From DASUPK01 sp036505735 (GTDB lineage Bacteria; Actinomycetota; Thermoleophilia; Solirubrobacterales; 70-9), in contig DASXSZ010000011.1 in NCBI GenBank assembly GCA_036505735.1, forward strand, positions 1 to 16,504: a stretch of DNA of 16,504 bases, in the 5' to 3' direction. Both the position numbers and the translations under genes were made by a program. The notes below the pieces were generated by a model. The model made no database searches and was not told where the DNA came from. It saw only the letters and a program-made list of their open reading frames with translations. Positions 1-6,094 of this stretch are shown here, in pieces (the first letter of the stretch is position 1; each line of letters starts with the position of its first letter).

Positions 1-968
1 GCGATCGCCACCGCGAGCTGCGCCTCGTCGGGCTCGCGCGTGGTCAGGTTCTGCAGCATCAGGCCCGGCCACATCACTCCCCGCACCCAGCGTTTGCGGC
101 GGTTGCGGCCGGCCCACTTGATCACCTCGTAGGAGAGGCCGGCGATCAGCGGGATGCCAAGGATCCGCGACAGCACCAGCCAGTACCAGGCGGGCAGCCC
201 GATCGGCGCGAAGACGAAGATCGCCAGCACCATCACGATCAGCAGGAAGCTGGTCCCGCAACGGGGGTGCAGGCGCGAGTAGAGCTTGGCCCGCGAGGGC
301 ACCAGCTCGTCTTCGGCCTCGTAACAGGAGATCGTCTTGTGCTCGGCGCCGTGGTACTCGAACACCCGCCGCAGGTCGCTGAGCCGGCTGATCGCGGCGA
401 TGTAGCCGATGAAGATCGTCGTGCGCAGCACTCCCTCGACCAGCCAGAAGAGGAAGGGCGAGCCCAGCCTGTCCTTGATCAGGCTGGTCAGCCCGACCGG
501 GACGACGAAGAAGAGCCCGATCGCCAGCACGAGCGAGAGAGCGATCGTCAGGCCCCAGGTGAACCCGCCGATCTCCTCCTCCTCGTCGCCGTCGGCGAGC
601 TGAGCATTCGCCGAGATGGCGAGGGCCTTGAAGCCGATCCGCAGCGACTCGGCCAGCGCGACGACTCCGCGGATCACCGGGAGCCGCAGTAGGCGGCTGC
701 GCTTCGCCCAGGAGACGATCGGCTCGGAGGTGACCTCGATCCGCCCCTCGGGGTTGCGACAGGCGACGGCCCAGACCGAGACGCCGCGCATCATCACGCC
801 CTCCAGGACGGCCTGGCCCCCGACCGGGGCGTCCCCGACCGCTACCGGGCGCCCGTCGGGCATGCGCTCCGACTGCGCCACCGGGCCGCGGCGAGCGGGG
901 CCACCGTTCGGATGGATGGCGCGGAGCGCGCCGTCGCCAGAGGCGCGGTTCGCCCCTCCCACCTCCAT
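1..968 (-). CDS. DUF1385 (YqhQ-type) membrane protein, cut at the left edge
   Basis: The frame opens at an ATG at 968 and runs off the window, so the 3' end is missing; about 322 residues are visible, close to the usual full length of the family (a little over 300). The hallmark GGQAVLEGVMMRG lies near residues 52-64, followed by several hydrophobic segments and the conserved pattern EYHGAEHKTISCYE, then LHPRCGTSFLL. The family is an integral membrane protein of unknown biochemical role. The start lies only 9 bases after the rpmE stop, so the two are probably co-transcribed. In many Gram-positive genomes this pair sits just before prfA, which would be expected beyond the left edge (recalled context, not seen). 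Family assignment is firm; function is not known. Confidence 0.9.
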   Translation of the reverse strand, partial: MEVGGANRASGDGALRAIHPNGGPARRGPVAQSERMPDGRPVAVGDAPVGGQAVLEGVMMRGVSVWAVACRNPEGRIEVTSEPIVSWAKRSRLLRLPVIRGVVALAESLRIGFKALAISANAQLADGDEEEEIGGFTWGLTIALSLVLAIGLFFVVPVGLTSLIKDRLGSPFLFWLVEGVLRTTIFIGYIAAISRLSDLRRVFEYHGAEHKTISCYEAEDELVPSRAKLYSRLHPRCGTSFLLIVMVLAIFVFAPIGLPAWYWLVLSRILGIPLIAGLSYEVIKWAGRNRRKRWVRGVMWPGLMLQNLTTREPDEAQLAVAI

Positions 969-977
969 CGAGGGTGC

Positions 978-1190
978 CTACTCTCCCCGCTTGCGCTTTG
1001 CTGCCCGGCGCCGGAACCGCTCGACCCGACCGCCGGTGTCAACCAGCTTCTGCTTGCCCGTGTAGAAGGGATGGCACTGCGAGCAGATCTCCACGTGCAG
1101 CTCGGGCTTCGTGGAGCGCGTGTAGAAGTCGTTCCCGCACGAGCAGTGAACGTGCGAGAGGACGTACTCGGGATGGATATCGGTCTTCAT
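978..1190 (-). CDS. rpmE: 50S ribosomal protein L31 (bL31), zinc-binding form
   Basis: This 70-residue protein starts MKTDIHPEYV, the standard bL31 opening, and keeps the family pattern through FYTGKQKLVDTGGRVERF to a basic tail. Cys16, Cys18, Cys36 and Cys39 form the zinc site of the C+ class, so this is the zinc-replete form rather than the cysteine-free paralogue made under zinc limitation. It is a component of the large ribosomal subunit. A longer reading frame extends upstream to 1289, but the L31 start at 1190 is fixed by homology. A TAGACT box lies 9-14 bases before the ATG and could be a -10 element giving a very short leader (weak). The DUF1385 gene follows after 9 bases. Confidence 0.96.
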   Translation of the reverse strand: MKTDIHPEYVLSHVHCSCGNDFYTRSTKPELHVEICSQCHPFYTGKQKLVDTGGRVERFRRRAAKRKRGE

Positions 1191-1258
1191 CTCGTCCAAG
1201 TCTAGCCAGGCCCCCGAACACAACCGGGAGCCGAATGCCGCGCCAAAGGTGCGTCGGT

Positions 1259-1288
1259 TTGACATACAGGCTGTAGGTGAGATATACA
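1259..1288 (+). promoter_or_regulatory. Promoter of the SnoaL/hydrolase operon
   Basis: TTGACA at 1259-1264 is a perfect -35 box. TATACA at 1283-1288, 18 bases downstream, is a plausible -10 box matching the first four bases of TATAAT. Transcription would start near 1295, giving a leader of about 35 bases that contains a strong AGGAGG ribosome site (1316-1321), 9 bases before the ATG at 1331. Two palindromes overlap the promoter elements. The start site itself is inferred. Confidence 0.65.
1263..1277. promoter_or_regulatory. TetR-like operator, upstream copy (imperfect)
   Basis: CATACAG-G-CTGTAGG is a near-perfect inverted repeat about a single central base, with one mismatched outer pair. 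It covers the end of the -35 box and the promoter spacer. It shares the 14-mer ACATACAGGCTGTA (1262-1275) with the second copy. The centres of the two palindromes are 24 bases apart, a little over two helical turns. No regulator gene is in the window. Confidence 0.6.
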
Positions 1289-1301
1289 TACAGGCTGTAT
1301 G
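1287..1301. promoter_or_regulatory. TetR-like operator, downstream copy (perfect)
   Basis: CATACAG-G-CTGTATG is a perfect 7+1+7 inverted repeat that overlaps the -10 box and the predicted transcription start. A dimeric repressor bound here would block RNA polymerase. Arm length and central spacing resemble operators of TetR-family repressors; the family assignment is inference. Confidence 0.65.
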
Positions 1302-1330
1302 CCAAAACGATCCCGAGGAGGCGCGCGCGA

Positions 1331-1771
1331 ATGACCACCCAGACGACGGCCCCGAGCCAGATCCAGGAGCTCGCGCAACGCTACGGCGAGGCCTGGAACA
1401 GCCAGGACCTGGACGCGATCATGGACCTGCACACCGACGACTGCGTCTTCCAGGCTCATGCGGTCGGCTCTCCCCCCGCCGAGGGCAAGGAGGCCGTCCG
1501 CGAGGCGTTCGCCTCCTACCTCGCGCTGCTCCCCGACATCAACTTCGCCGAGCGCGCCCTGCATGTCGGCGAGGCCCACTGGGTCCTCGAATCGACCATG
1601 ACCGGCACGATGGCCCAGACGATCGAGGTCGAGGGCGACTCACTCGGCCGGAGCGGCGCCCGCGTGGAGGTCCCCTGCGTCGACGTCATCGAGGTCCGCG
1701 ACGGTCTGGTCGCGAGCAAGCAGACCTACCTGGACTCGCTTGCCATGCAGCACCAGCTCGGGACGGCCTGA
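1331..1771 (+). CDS. SnoaL-like / NTF2-superfamily protein
   Basis: This 146-residue protein has the single cone-shaped SnoaL/NTF2 fold pattern: YGEAWNSQDLDAIMDLHTDDCVF near residues 18-40, GKEAVREAFASYLALLPD near 52-69, a TGT strand near 91-93, and a C-terminal VDVIEVRDGLVASKQTYLDS (about 117-136). Family members include polyketide cyclases, steroid isomerases and hydrolases, and many have no known substrate, so no reaction can be named. I chose the ATG at 1331 rather than the in-frame ATG at 1277 because 1277 lies inside the promoter and AGGAGG sits 9 bases before 1331. It is the first gene of a four-gene operon; its TGA overlaps the next ATG by one base. The tandem palindromes upstream suggest repression by a TetR-like protein encoded elsewhere. 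Confidence 0.88.
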   Translation: MTTQTTAPSQIQELAQRYGEAWNSQDLDAIMDLHTDDCVFQAHAVGSPPAEGKEAVREAFASYLALLPDINFAERALHVGEAHWVLESTMTGTMAQTIEVEGDSLGRSGARVEVPCVDVIEVRDGLVASKQTYLDSLAMQHQLGTA

Positions 1772-2259
1772 TGGAGGCCGCCACCCAGAACGGCACCAGC
1801 GACACCCAGCGGGAGCACGCCGAGGCGTGGGTCGCGATGTTCACCGAGGGCTGGGCGAACCCGGTGGACGCCGACACCTTCTGCGACCACTTCGACCCAT
1901 GGTTCGACCCGGAGGTTCGGATGATCCAGCCCTCGGTCCGGCCGGTCGTCGGCAAGCGGGCATTCCGGGAGGAGTTCGCCCGGCCGCTCTTCGAGCTGGT
2001 CCCGGACCTTCACGGGACGGTCGAGAACTGGGCGGCGGCCGGCGCCGTGATCTACATCGAGCTGCGGCTGGAGGGGACCATCGGCGAACGGCCCTTCACC
2101 CTGCACAGCTGCGACCGGATCAAGCTCCGCGACGGGAAGGCGGTCGAGCGCTTCGCCTACCTCGACGCCACCCCGCTGGTCAAGGCCATCGCCCGCAGCC
2201 CGCGATCCTGGCCCCGCTTCATCCGCACCCAGCTGCGCAGCCTGAGGAGGCAGGCATGA
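1771..2259 (+). CDS. Second SnoaL-like / NTF2-superfamily protein
   Basis: This 162-residue protein has another NTF2-like domain, divergent from the first. It shows FDPWFDPEVRMIQPSVRPVVGKRAFREEFARPLF near residues 41-74, a PDLHGTVENWAA strand near 79-90, and DRIKLRDGKAVERFAYLD near 115-132. The C-terminus is a basic helix rich in Arg. The domain is usually a small-molecule binding or isomerase/cyclase pocket; the substrate is unknown. The start overlaps the previous stop (TGATG), and its own TGA overlaps the next ATG by four bases (ATGA), so translation is coupled on both sides. Two different NTF2-like proteins in one operon could form a heteromer or act in successive steps (inference). Confidence 0.85.
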   Translation: MEAATQNGTSDTQREHAEAWVAMFTEGWANPVDADTFCDHFDPWFDPEVRMIQPSVRPVVGKRAFREEFARPLFELVPDLHGTVENWAAAGAVIYIELRLEGTIGERPFTLHSCDRIKLRDGKAVERFAYLDATPLVKAIARSPRSWPRFIRTQLRSLRRQA

Positions 2260-3095
2260 ACGAGACGACCATCCCCCAGGGGACGATCCGCTACCGCGAG
2301 TCGGGCGAGGGTCCCCCGGTCGTCTTCATGCACGGGTTGCTCGTCGACGGGCGGCTGTGGCGGAAGGTGACGCCGCTGACGGGCGGCTTCCGCTGCATCG
2401 TCCCTGACCTCCCGCTCGGGTCGCACCTGACCCCGATGAGCTCGGACGCGGATCTCTCTCCCCCTGGCCTGGCGCAGATCGTCGACTCCTTCCTCGAGTC
2501 GCTCGACCTCGAGGGAGTCACCCTGGTCGCCAACGACACCGGCGGAGCGATCGCCCAGATCACGGCCGCCAACCACCCGGACCGCATCGGCCGGCTGGTG
2601 TTGACCAACTGCGACGCCTTCGAGAACTTCCTGCCGCTCGCCTTCCGCCCGCTGCAGTGGGCCGCCCGGGTGCCGGGAATGCTCAACGCGCTGCTCCAGG
2701 GCATGCGGTTCGCCCCGATGCGCCGCCTCCCAATCGCCTTCGGCTGGCTGATCAAGCGTGACTTCGCCGCTGCGCCGACGCGCCAGTGGGTCGATCCATT
2801 CCTGACGAACCGCGGAATCCGGCGCGACACGGTCAAGCTGCTGCGCGGGATCTCACCCCGCCATACGTTCGAGGCGGCCGAGAAGCTGCGGAGCTTCGAC
2901 CGTCCCACGATGCTCGCCTGGGCCGTCGAGGACCGCTTCTTCAAGCTCTCCTACGCCGAGCGACTCGCGGACACCATCCCCGGCGCGAGCCTGGAGAGGA
3001 TCGAAGACTCCTACACCTTCGTCCCGGAGGACCAGCCCGAGCGGCTCGCCGAGCTGATCACCCGCTTTGCCCGAGAGCCGGCGCGGGCCCTCTAA
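2256..3095 (+). CDS. Alpha/beta-fold hydrolase with Asp nucleophile and no canonical His
   Basis: This 279-residue protein has the alpha/beta hydrolase fold: oxyanion-hole segment MHGLLVDGRLW (25-35), nucleophile elbow VANDTGGA (91-98), a lid region rich in hydrophobic and basic residues (about 125-200), the acid-bearing turn AWAVEDRFF (221-229) and the final helix DQPERLAELI (259-268). The elbow has Asp94 where serine hydrolases have Ser, as in haloalkane dehalogenases and epoxide hydrolases. The catalytic His, normally in an S-G-H-F-type stretch, appears replaced: the aligned stretch is S252-Y-T254-F, with Thr at the His position. Activity is therefore uncertain. GAGGAGG precedes the ATG by 5 bases, and the start overlaps the previous gene (ATGA). 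Fold assignment is firm; reaction and substrate are unknown. Confidence 0.88.
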   Translation: MNETTIPQGTIRYRESGEGPPVVFMHGLLVDGRLWRKVTPLTGGFRCIVPDLPLGSHLTPMSSDADLSPPGLAQIVDSFLESLDLEGVTLVANDTGGAIAQITAANHPDRIGRLVLTNCDAFENFLPLAFRPLQWAARVPGMLNALLQGMRFAPMRRLPIAFGWLIKRDFAAAPTRQWVDPFLTNRGIRRDTVKLLRGISPRHTFEAAEKLRSFDRPTMLAWAVEDRFFKLSYAERLADTIPGASLERIEDSYTFVPEDQPERLAELITRFAREPARAL

Positions 3096-3585
3096 GGCGA
3101 TCGCCGCGGCGGGGAGCGCCGCCTTTCTCGTGCTGGCGCCCGGGGTCGTCGCCGGGCTCATCCCGTGGCTGATCACGGATTGGCGGATGGAGGACATGCC
3201 CCTCATGGTCCGCGCCGCCGGCGCCGTGCTGATCGTCGCCGGCGTCGGCTTCCTGCTCCACGCCTTCGCGCGCTTCGTGATCGACGGCCTCGGCACTCCC
3301 GCGCCGGTCGCGCCCACCCGGCACCTGGTGGTCGGCGGCGTCTACCGGCACGTCCGCAACCCGATGTACCTGGCGGTGGGCGCCACGATCGTGGGACAGG
3401 CCCTGCTCCTGGGCCAGCCCGGACTGCTCGCCTACGCGGCCCTCTTCTCTGCCATCGTCGTGAGCTTCGTGATCCTCTACGAGGAGCCGACGCTCTCGAG
3501 ACAGTTCGGCTCGGAGTACGACGCTTACCGCCGCGCCGTTCCAGCCTGGCTGCCGAGGCTGCGCCGCTGGCGCGGCGGAAGCTGA
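3067..3585 (+). CDS. Isoprenylcysteine/phospholipid methyltransferase-like membrane protein
   Basis: This 172-residue protein has about four membrane segments (roughly residues 10-35, 47-70, 98-118 and 120-138). It carries the ICMT/PEMT signature: GVYRHVRNPMYL (91-102), then EEPTLSRQFGSEYDAYRR (139-156) and WLPR. The RNPMY and E-E segments belong to the S-adenosylmethionine site of this family, which methylates lipids or prenyl-cysteine; the bacterial substrate is usually unknown. The start is uncertain: TTG at 3067 overlaps the hydrolase by 29 bases and gives a full first membrane segment, while GTG at 3130 would remove most of it. The gene closes the operon, and its stop is one base from the stop of the convergent sulfatase. 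Confidence 0.85.
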   Translation: MPESRRGPSKAIAAAGSAAFLVLAPGVVAGLIPWLITDWRMEDMPLMVRAAGAVLIVAGVGFLLHAFARFVIDGLGTPAPVAPTRHLVVGGVYRHVRNPMYLAVGATIVGQALLLGQPGLLAYAALFSAIVVSFVILYEEPTLSRQFGSEYDAYRRAVPAWLPRLRRWRGGS

Positions 3586-3591
3586 ATCAGC
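3581..3591. other. Palindrome holding both stop codons of convergent genes
   Basis: GCTGA-A-TCAGC is a perfect 11-base palindrome. Its TGA (3583-3585) ends the methyltransferase-like gene and its TCA (3587-3589) is the reverse-strand TGA of the sulfatase. It is too short to be called a terminator. Confidence 0.5.
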
Positions 3592-5365
3592 AGCCCCGCA
3601 GCTTGCGGGTCACGGTGACGGTGCGCCCGTCGAGCGAGGTGACCACCGCCTCGAGCTTCGCGCCCCCGGACGCGCCCGGCAGGCGGGTCCGGATCGGCGG
3701 TATCCCGTCCCGCCCGATCCTCTTCCCGCGCAGATAGAAGGTCGCCTCCTGCGGCTTCCCCTTGCCGGCGACCACGGCGGACGAGCAATCCCGGAGCTTG
3801 ATCTTCATGGCGGGCCGGGCCCGGCAGCTCCTCCCGGCGCACCCCGCCAGACCTCCGAGCAGCTGCTGGAGCGAGCTCTTCACTGCGGCGTAGGCGGGAT
3901 TGCCCGCCGCGTTCTGCAGCTCGAAGGGATCGGTGCGGAGGTCGTAGAGCTCCTGCTCGCCCGTGCCGTACTCGGCGTAGAGGTAGCGGTCGGTGCGCAC
4001 GCCCCGGTAGTTGAGCGGCGGATCCTCTGGGTCCTCTGTGGTGTCGGGGGTGAAGTAGGTCTCGAGATCCATGCCGCGGCCGAGCCAGTCGCGGTTGCTG
4101 CGCATGATCGGCAGCAGGGAGACGCCGTCCTCCTTGCGGCCGGCCTTGGCGTCGGCGAAGTCGAGGATCGTCGGGGCCAGATCGACGTTGCCGACGGGCT
4201 GTCGGCGATGAACCCCCTTCGGCACCCCGGGCCCGCGGATCAGGAGCGGCACTCGGATCGACGGCTCATAGAGGCGGACCTTGCCCTGCGGCACCCGGTG
4301 CTCACCGTGGAAGAACCCGTTGTCCGAGGTGAACATCAGCACGGTGTTCTTCAGCTCACCCGTCGCCTGCAGCGTGCCGACCACGTTCTGCACGAGGTCG
4401 TCGACGCCGAGCACCGCCTCCGCGCGGGCCCGGTAGCGGGCGTCGACGCCCGCGGTCTGCGTCGCGTTGAGGAGCGACAGGTTCTTGATGTTGGAGGGCT
4501 TGTCGGAGACGTCGGCCTCGTTGAAGTCCGGGTTCCTCGGTGCGGTGAGGCCGGCCAGCGTCCCCTCGTACCGGGGCGCGGCTCGCGGGTTGTCTCCGGC
4601 GCAGTTGCAGGAGCCGGCCTCGGCGTGCGGGTCGCGGGGCGCGACGGAGAGGTAGAAGGGCTTGCGGCTCGGCGCCCGCCGGCGGATGAAGTCGGCCGCC
4701 TTCTGCGAGTAGACGTCGGTCTGGTAGGTGGCCGGGTCGGCCACATCCGGTGTCGAGCCGTAGTGGACGATCTGCCCGTTCTCGTTGAGCGTGTAGCCGT
4801 AGGCCGTGTAGGTGCCGCCCGTGAAGGAGTCCGGGTTGTCGAGTGACCCGTACCACTCGTTCCAGCCAGGTGGGACCTCGGTGTCGGGCGAGGTCGTGCC
4901 GTAGCCGTTCAGGAACTTGCCGATGTGGCCCGTGTAGTAGCCCGCGCGCTGCAGCCAGATGGGCAGGGTGTTGCCCAGGGTCGGCGCCAGCTTGCTGTAA
5001 CCGCCGGAGGGGAGCTGATTGCCGCGGACGCCGTGGTTGTGCGCGTACTGGCCGGTGAGCAGCGTCGAGCGCGAGGGGCAGCAGAGGGAGTAGTTGACGA
5101 ACGAGTTGTCGAAGGTGACGCCGTGGGCGGCGATGTCCGCGTTCGTCTTGGTGAGGAACTGCTGCAGATTCACCGACTGGTCGTCGTCCATGATCAGCAC
5201 GATGTTCGGGCGCTTCTGCTTCGCCGGGGGACCCTTCTTGGCCTCGCTCCCGCCCGGCGCCAGGGCGATCGATGCGCAGAGGAGGCAGGCCAGCAGCAGC
5301 GCCCCGGTGACCCGCCTGCCGTGTCGCCCGCCTACTGCTGTGTCCGGTGTCGCCCCCGTCCACAC
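3587..5365 (-). CDS. Exported sulfatase (arylsulfatase family, formylglycine type)
   Basis: From GTG at 5365 this gives about 592 residues. A basic stretch (RHGRR, 14-18) and a hydrophobic core (about 20-36) form a signal peptide. RPNIVLIMDDDQS (52-64) supplies metal-binding aspartates. CCPSRS (95-100) is the C-x-P-S-R sulfatase signature whose first Cys is oxidised to formylglycine, so a formylglycine-generating enzyme is needed and is not in the window. FTSDNGFFHGEHR is the second metal site. After the catalytic domain, an extra C-terminal part of about 80 residues with four Cys may be a small disulfide-linked module. The frame continues upstream to 5500, but that would run into the divergent regulator gene, so GTG 5365 is preferred although its ribosome site is poor. 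The sulfate-ester substrate is unknown. Confidence 0.9.
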   Translation of the reverse strand: MWTGATPDTAVGGRHGRRVTGALLLACLLCASIALAPGGSEAKKGPPAKQKRPNIVLIMDDDQSVNLQQFLTKTNADIAAHGVTFDNSFVNYSLCCPSRSTLLTGQYAHNHGVRGNQLPSGGYSKLAPTLGNTLPIWLQRAGYYTGHIGKFLNGYGTTSPDTEVPPGWNEWYGSLDNPDSFTGGTYTAYGYTLNENGQIVHYGSTPDVADPATYQTDVYSQKAADFIRRRAPSRKPFYLSVAPRDPHAEAGSCNCAGDNPRAAPRYEGTLAGLTAPRNPDFNEADVSDKPSNIKNLSLLNATQTAGVDARYRARAEAVLGVDDLVQNVVGTLQATGELKNTVLMFTSDNGFFHGEHRVPQGKVRLYEPSIRVPLLIRGPGVPKGVHRRQPVGNVDLAPTILDFADAKAGRKEDGVSLLPIMRSNRDWLGRGMDLETYFTPDTTEDPEDPPLNYRGVRTDRYLYAEYGTGEQELYDLRTDPFELQNAAGNPAYAAVKSSLQQLLGGLAGCAGRSCRARPAMKIKLRDCSSAVVAGKGKPQEATFYLRGKRIGRDGIPPIRTRLPGASGGAKLEAVVTSLDGRTVTVTRKLRGC

Positions 5366-5434
5366 ACCCCTTAAACCGGAGAGCTGGCGCCGAGTTGCGC
5401 AAATCCAAGCAGCGCCGGAGTCACCGAGCGGGGC

Positions 5435-5440
5435 TAATGT
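5435..5440 (+). promoter_or_regulatory. -10 box (TAATGT) for a leaderless response-regulator transcript
   Basis: TAATGT matches TANNNT and occupies positions -12 to -7 relative to the GTG at 5447, so transcription would begin at the start codon. There is no purine-rich ribosome site between them. No good -35 is seen. The rule for leaderless actinobacterial genes is established knowledge; its use here is inference. Confidence 0.5.
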
Positions 5441-5446
5441 ACGTCC

Positions 5447-6094
5447 GTGGCAGACGAAGGGGGAGCCGGGCAGATCTCGGTCGTCCTCGCGGACGACCAC
5501 TCGGTGGTCCGCAGCGCGCTACGGCTGATGCTGGAGCGCGAGCCCGACATCGGGGTCGTCGCCGAGGCCGGCGACGCCGACTCCGCCGCCCGCTACGTCA
5601 GCGGCCACAGGCCGAAGGTCCTGATCCTCGACATCAACATGCCCGGCGGGTCTGGGCTGGCGGCGATCCCCTCTATCCGGGAGCAGTCCCCGGACACGGA
5701 GATCGTGGTGCTCACGATGCAGGACGAGACCGCTTTCGCGCGCGAGGCGCTGCAGGCGGGTGTCCTCGGCTACATCCTCAAGGAGGCCGCCAGCGAGGAG
5801 CTGGTCAAGGCGGTCCGGATGGCGGCGGAGGGCCGGACTTACCTGCAGCCCGAGCTCGGTGCCCGCCTGGCGGCCGAGCCGGACGCCGCGAGGCCCGATG
5901 ACCTCTCGGAGCGCGAGCTCGAGGTGCTGCGCCTGATCGCCCTCGGCCACACCAACAACGAGATCGCCGAGCAGCTCTACCTGAGCGTGCGAACCGTCGA
6001 GTCGCACCGTGCCCACATCCAGCAGAAGCTCGCGATGACCACCCGCTCGGAGCTCGTTCGCTACGCGATCGAGCGCGGGCTCATCGACGTCTAG
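5447..6094 (+). CDS. NarL/FixJ-family response regulator
   Basis: This 215-residue protein has a receiver domain (about 10-125) with acidic pair Asp16/Asp17, phospho-acceptor Asp62 in LILDINMPGGSG, Thr90 and Lys112, followed by a LuxR-type helix-turn-helix (about 152-212: LSERELEVLRLIALGHTNNE, then VRTVESHRAHIQQKL). It is a complete DNA-binding response regulator. The likely partner is the histidine kinase at 6091-7599, which converges on it: the stop codons overlap in the four bases CTAG. The GTG start at 5447 has no ribosome site but has a TANNNT box at the leaderless position. It is divergent from the sulfatase across about 80 bases. Target genes are unknown; the flanking sulfatase and cytochrome are candidates only by position. 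Confidence 0.94.
   Translation: MADEGGAGQISVVLADDHSVVRSALRLMLEREPDIGVVAEAGDADSAARYVSGHRPKVLILDINMPGGSGLAAIPSIREQSPDTEIVVLTMQDETAFAREALQAGVLGYILKEAASEELVKAVRMAAEGRTYLQPELGARLAAEPDAARPDDLSERELEVLRLIALGHTNNEIAEQLYLSVRTVESHRAHIQQKLAMTTRSELVRYAIERGLIDV

Noticed and set aside
4208..4846. A 212-residue plus-strand frame within the sulfatase region, and a 350-residue minus-strand frame at 4356-5408.
   Set aside because: Both are out-of-frame shadows of the sulfatase, whose signal peptide and catalytic motifs are intact.
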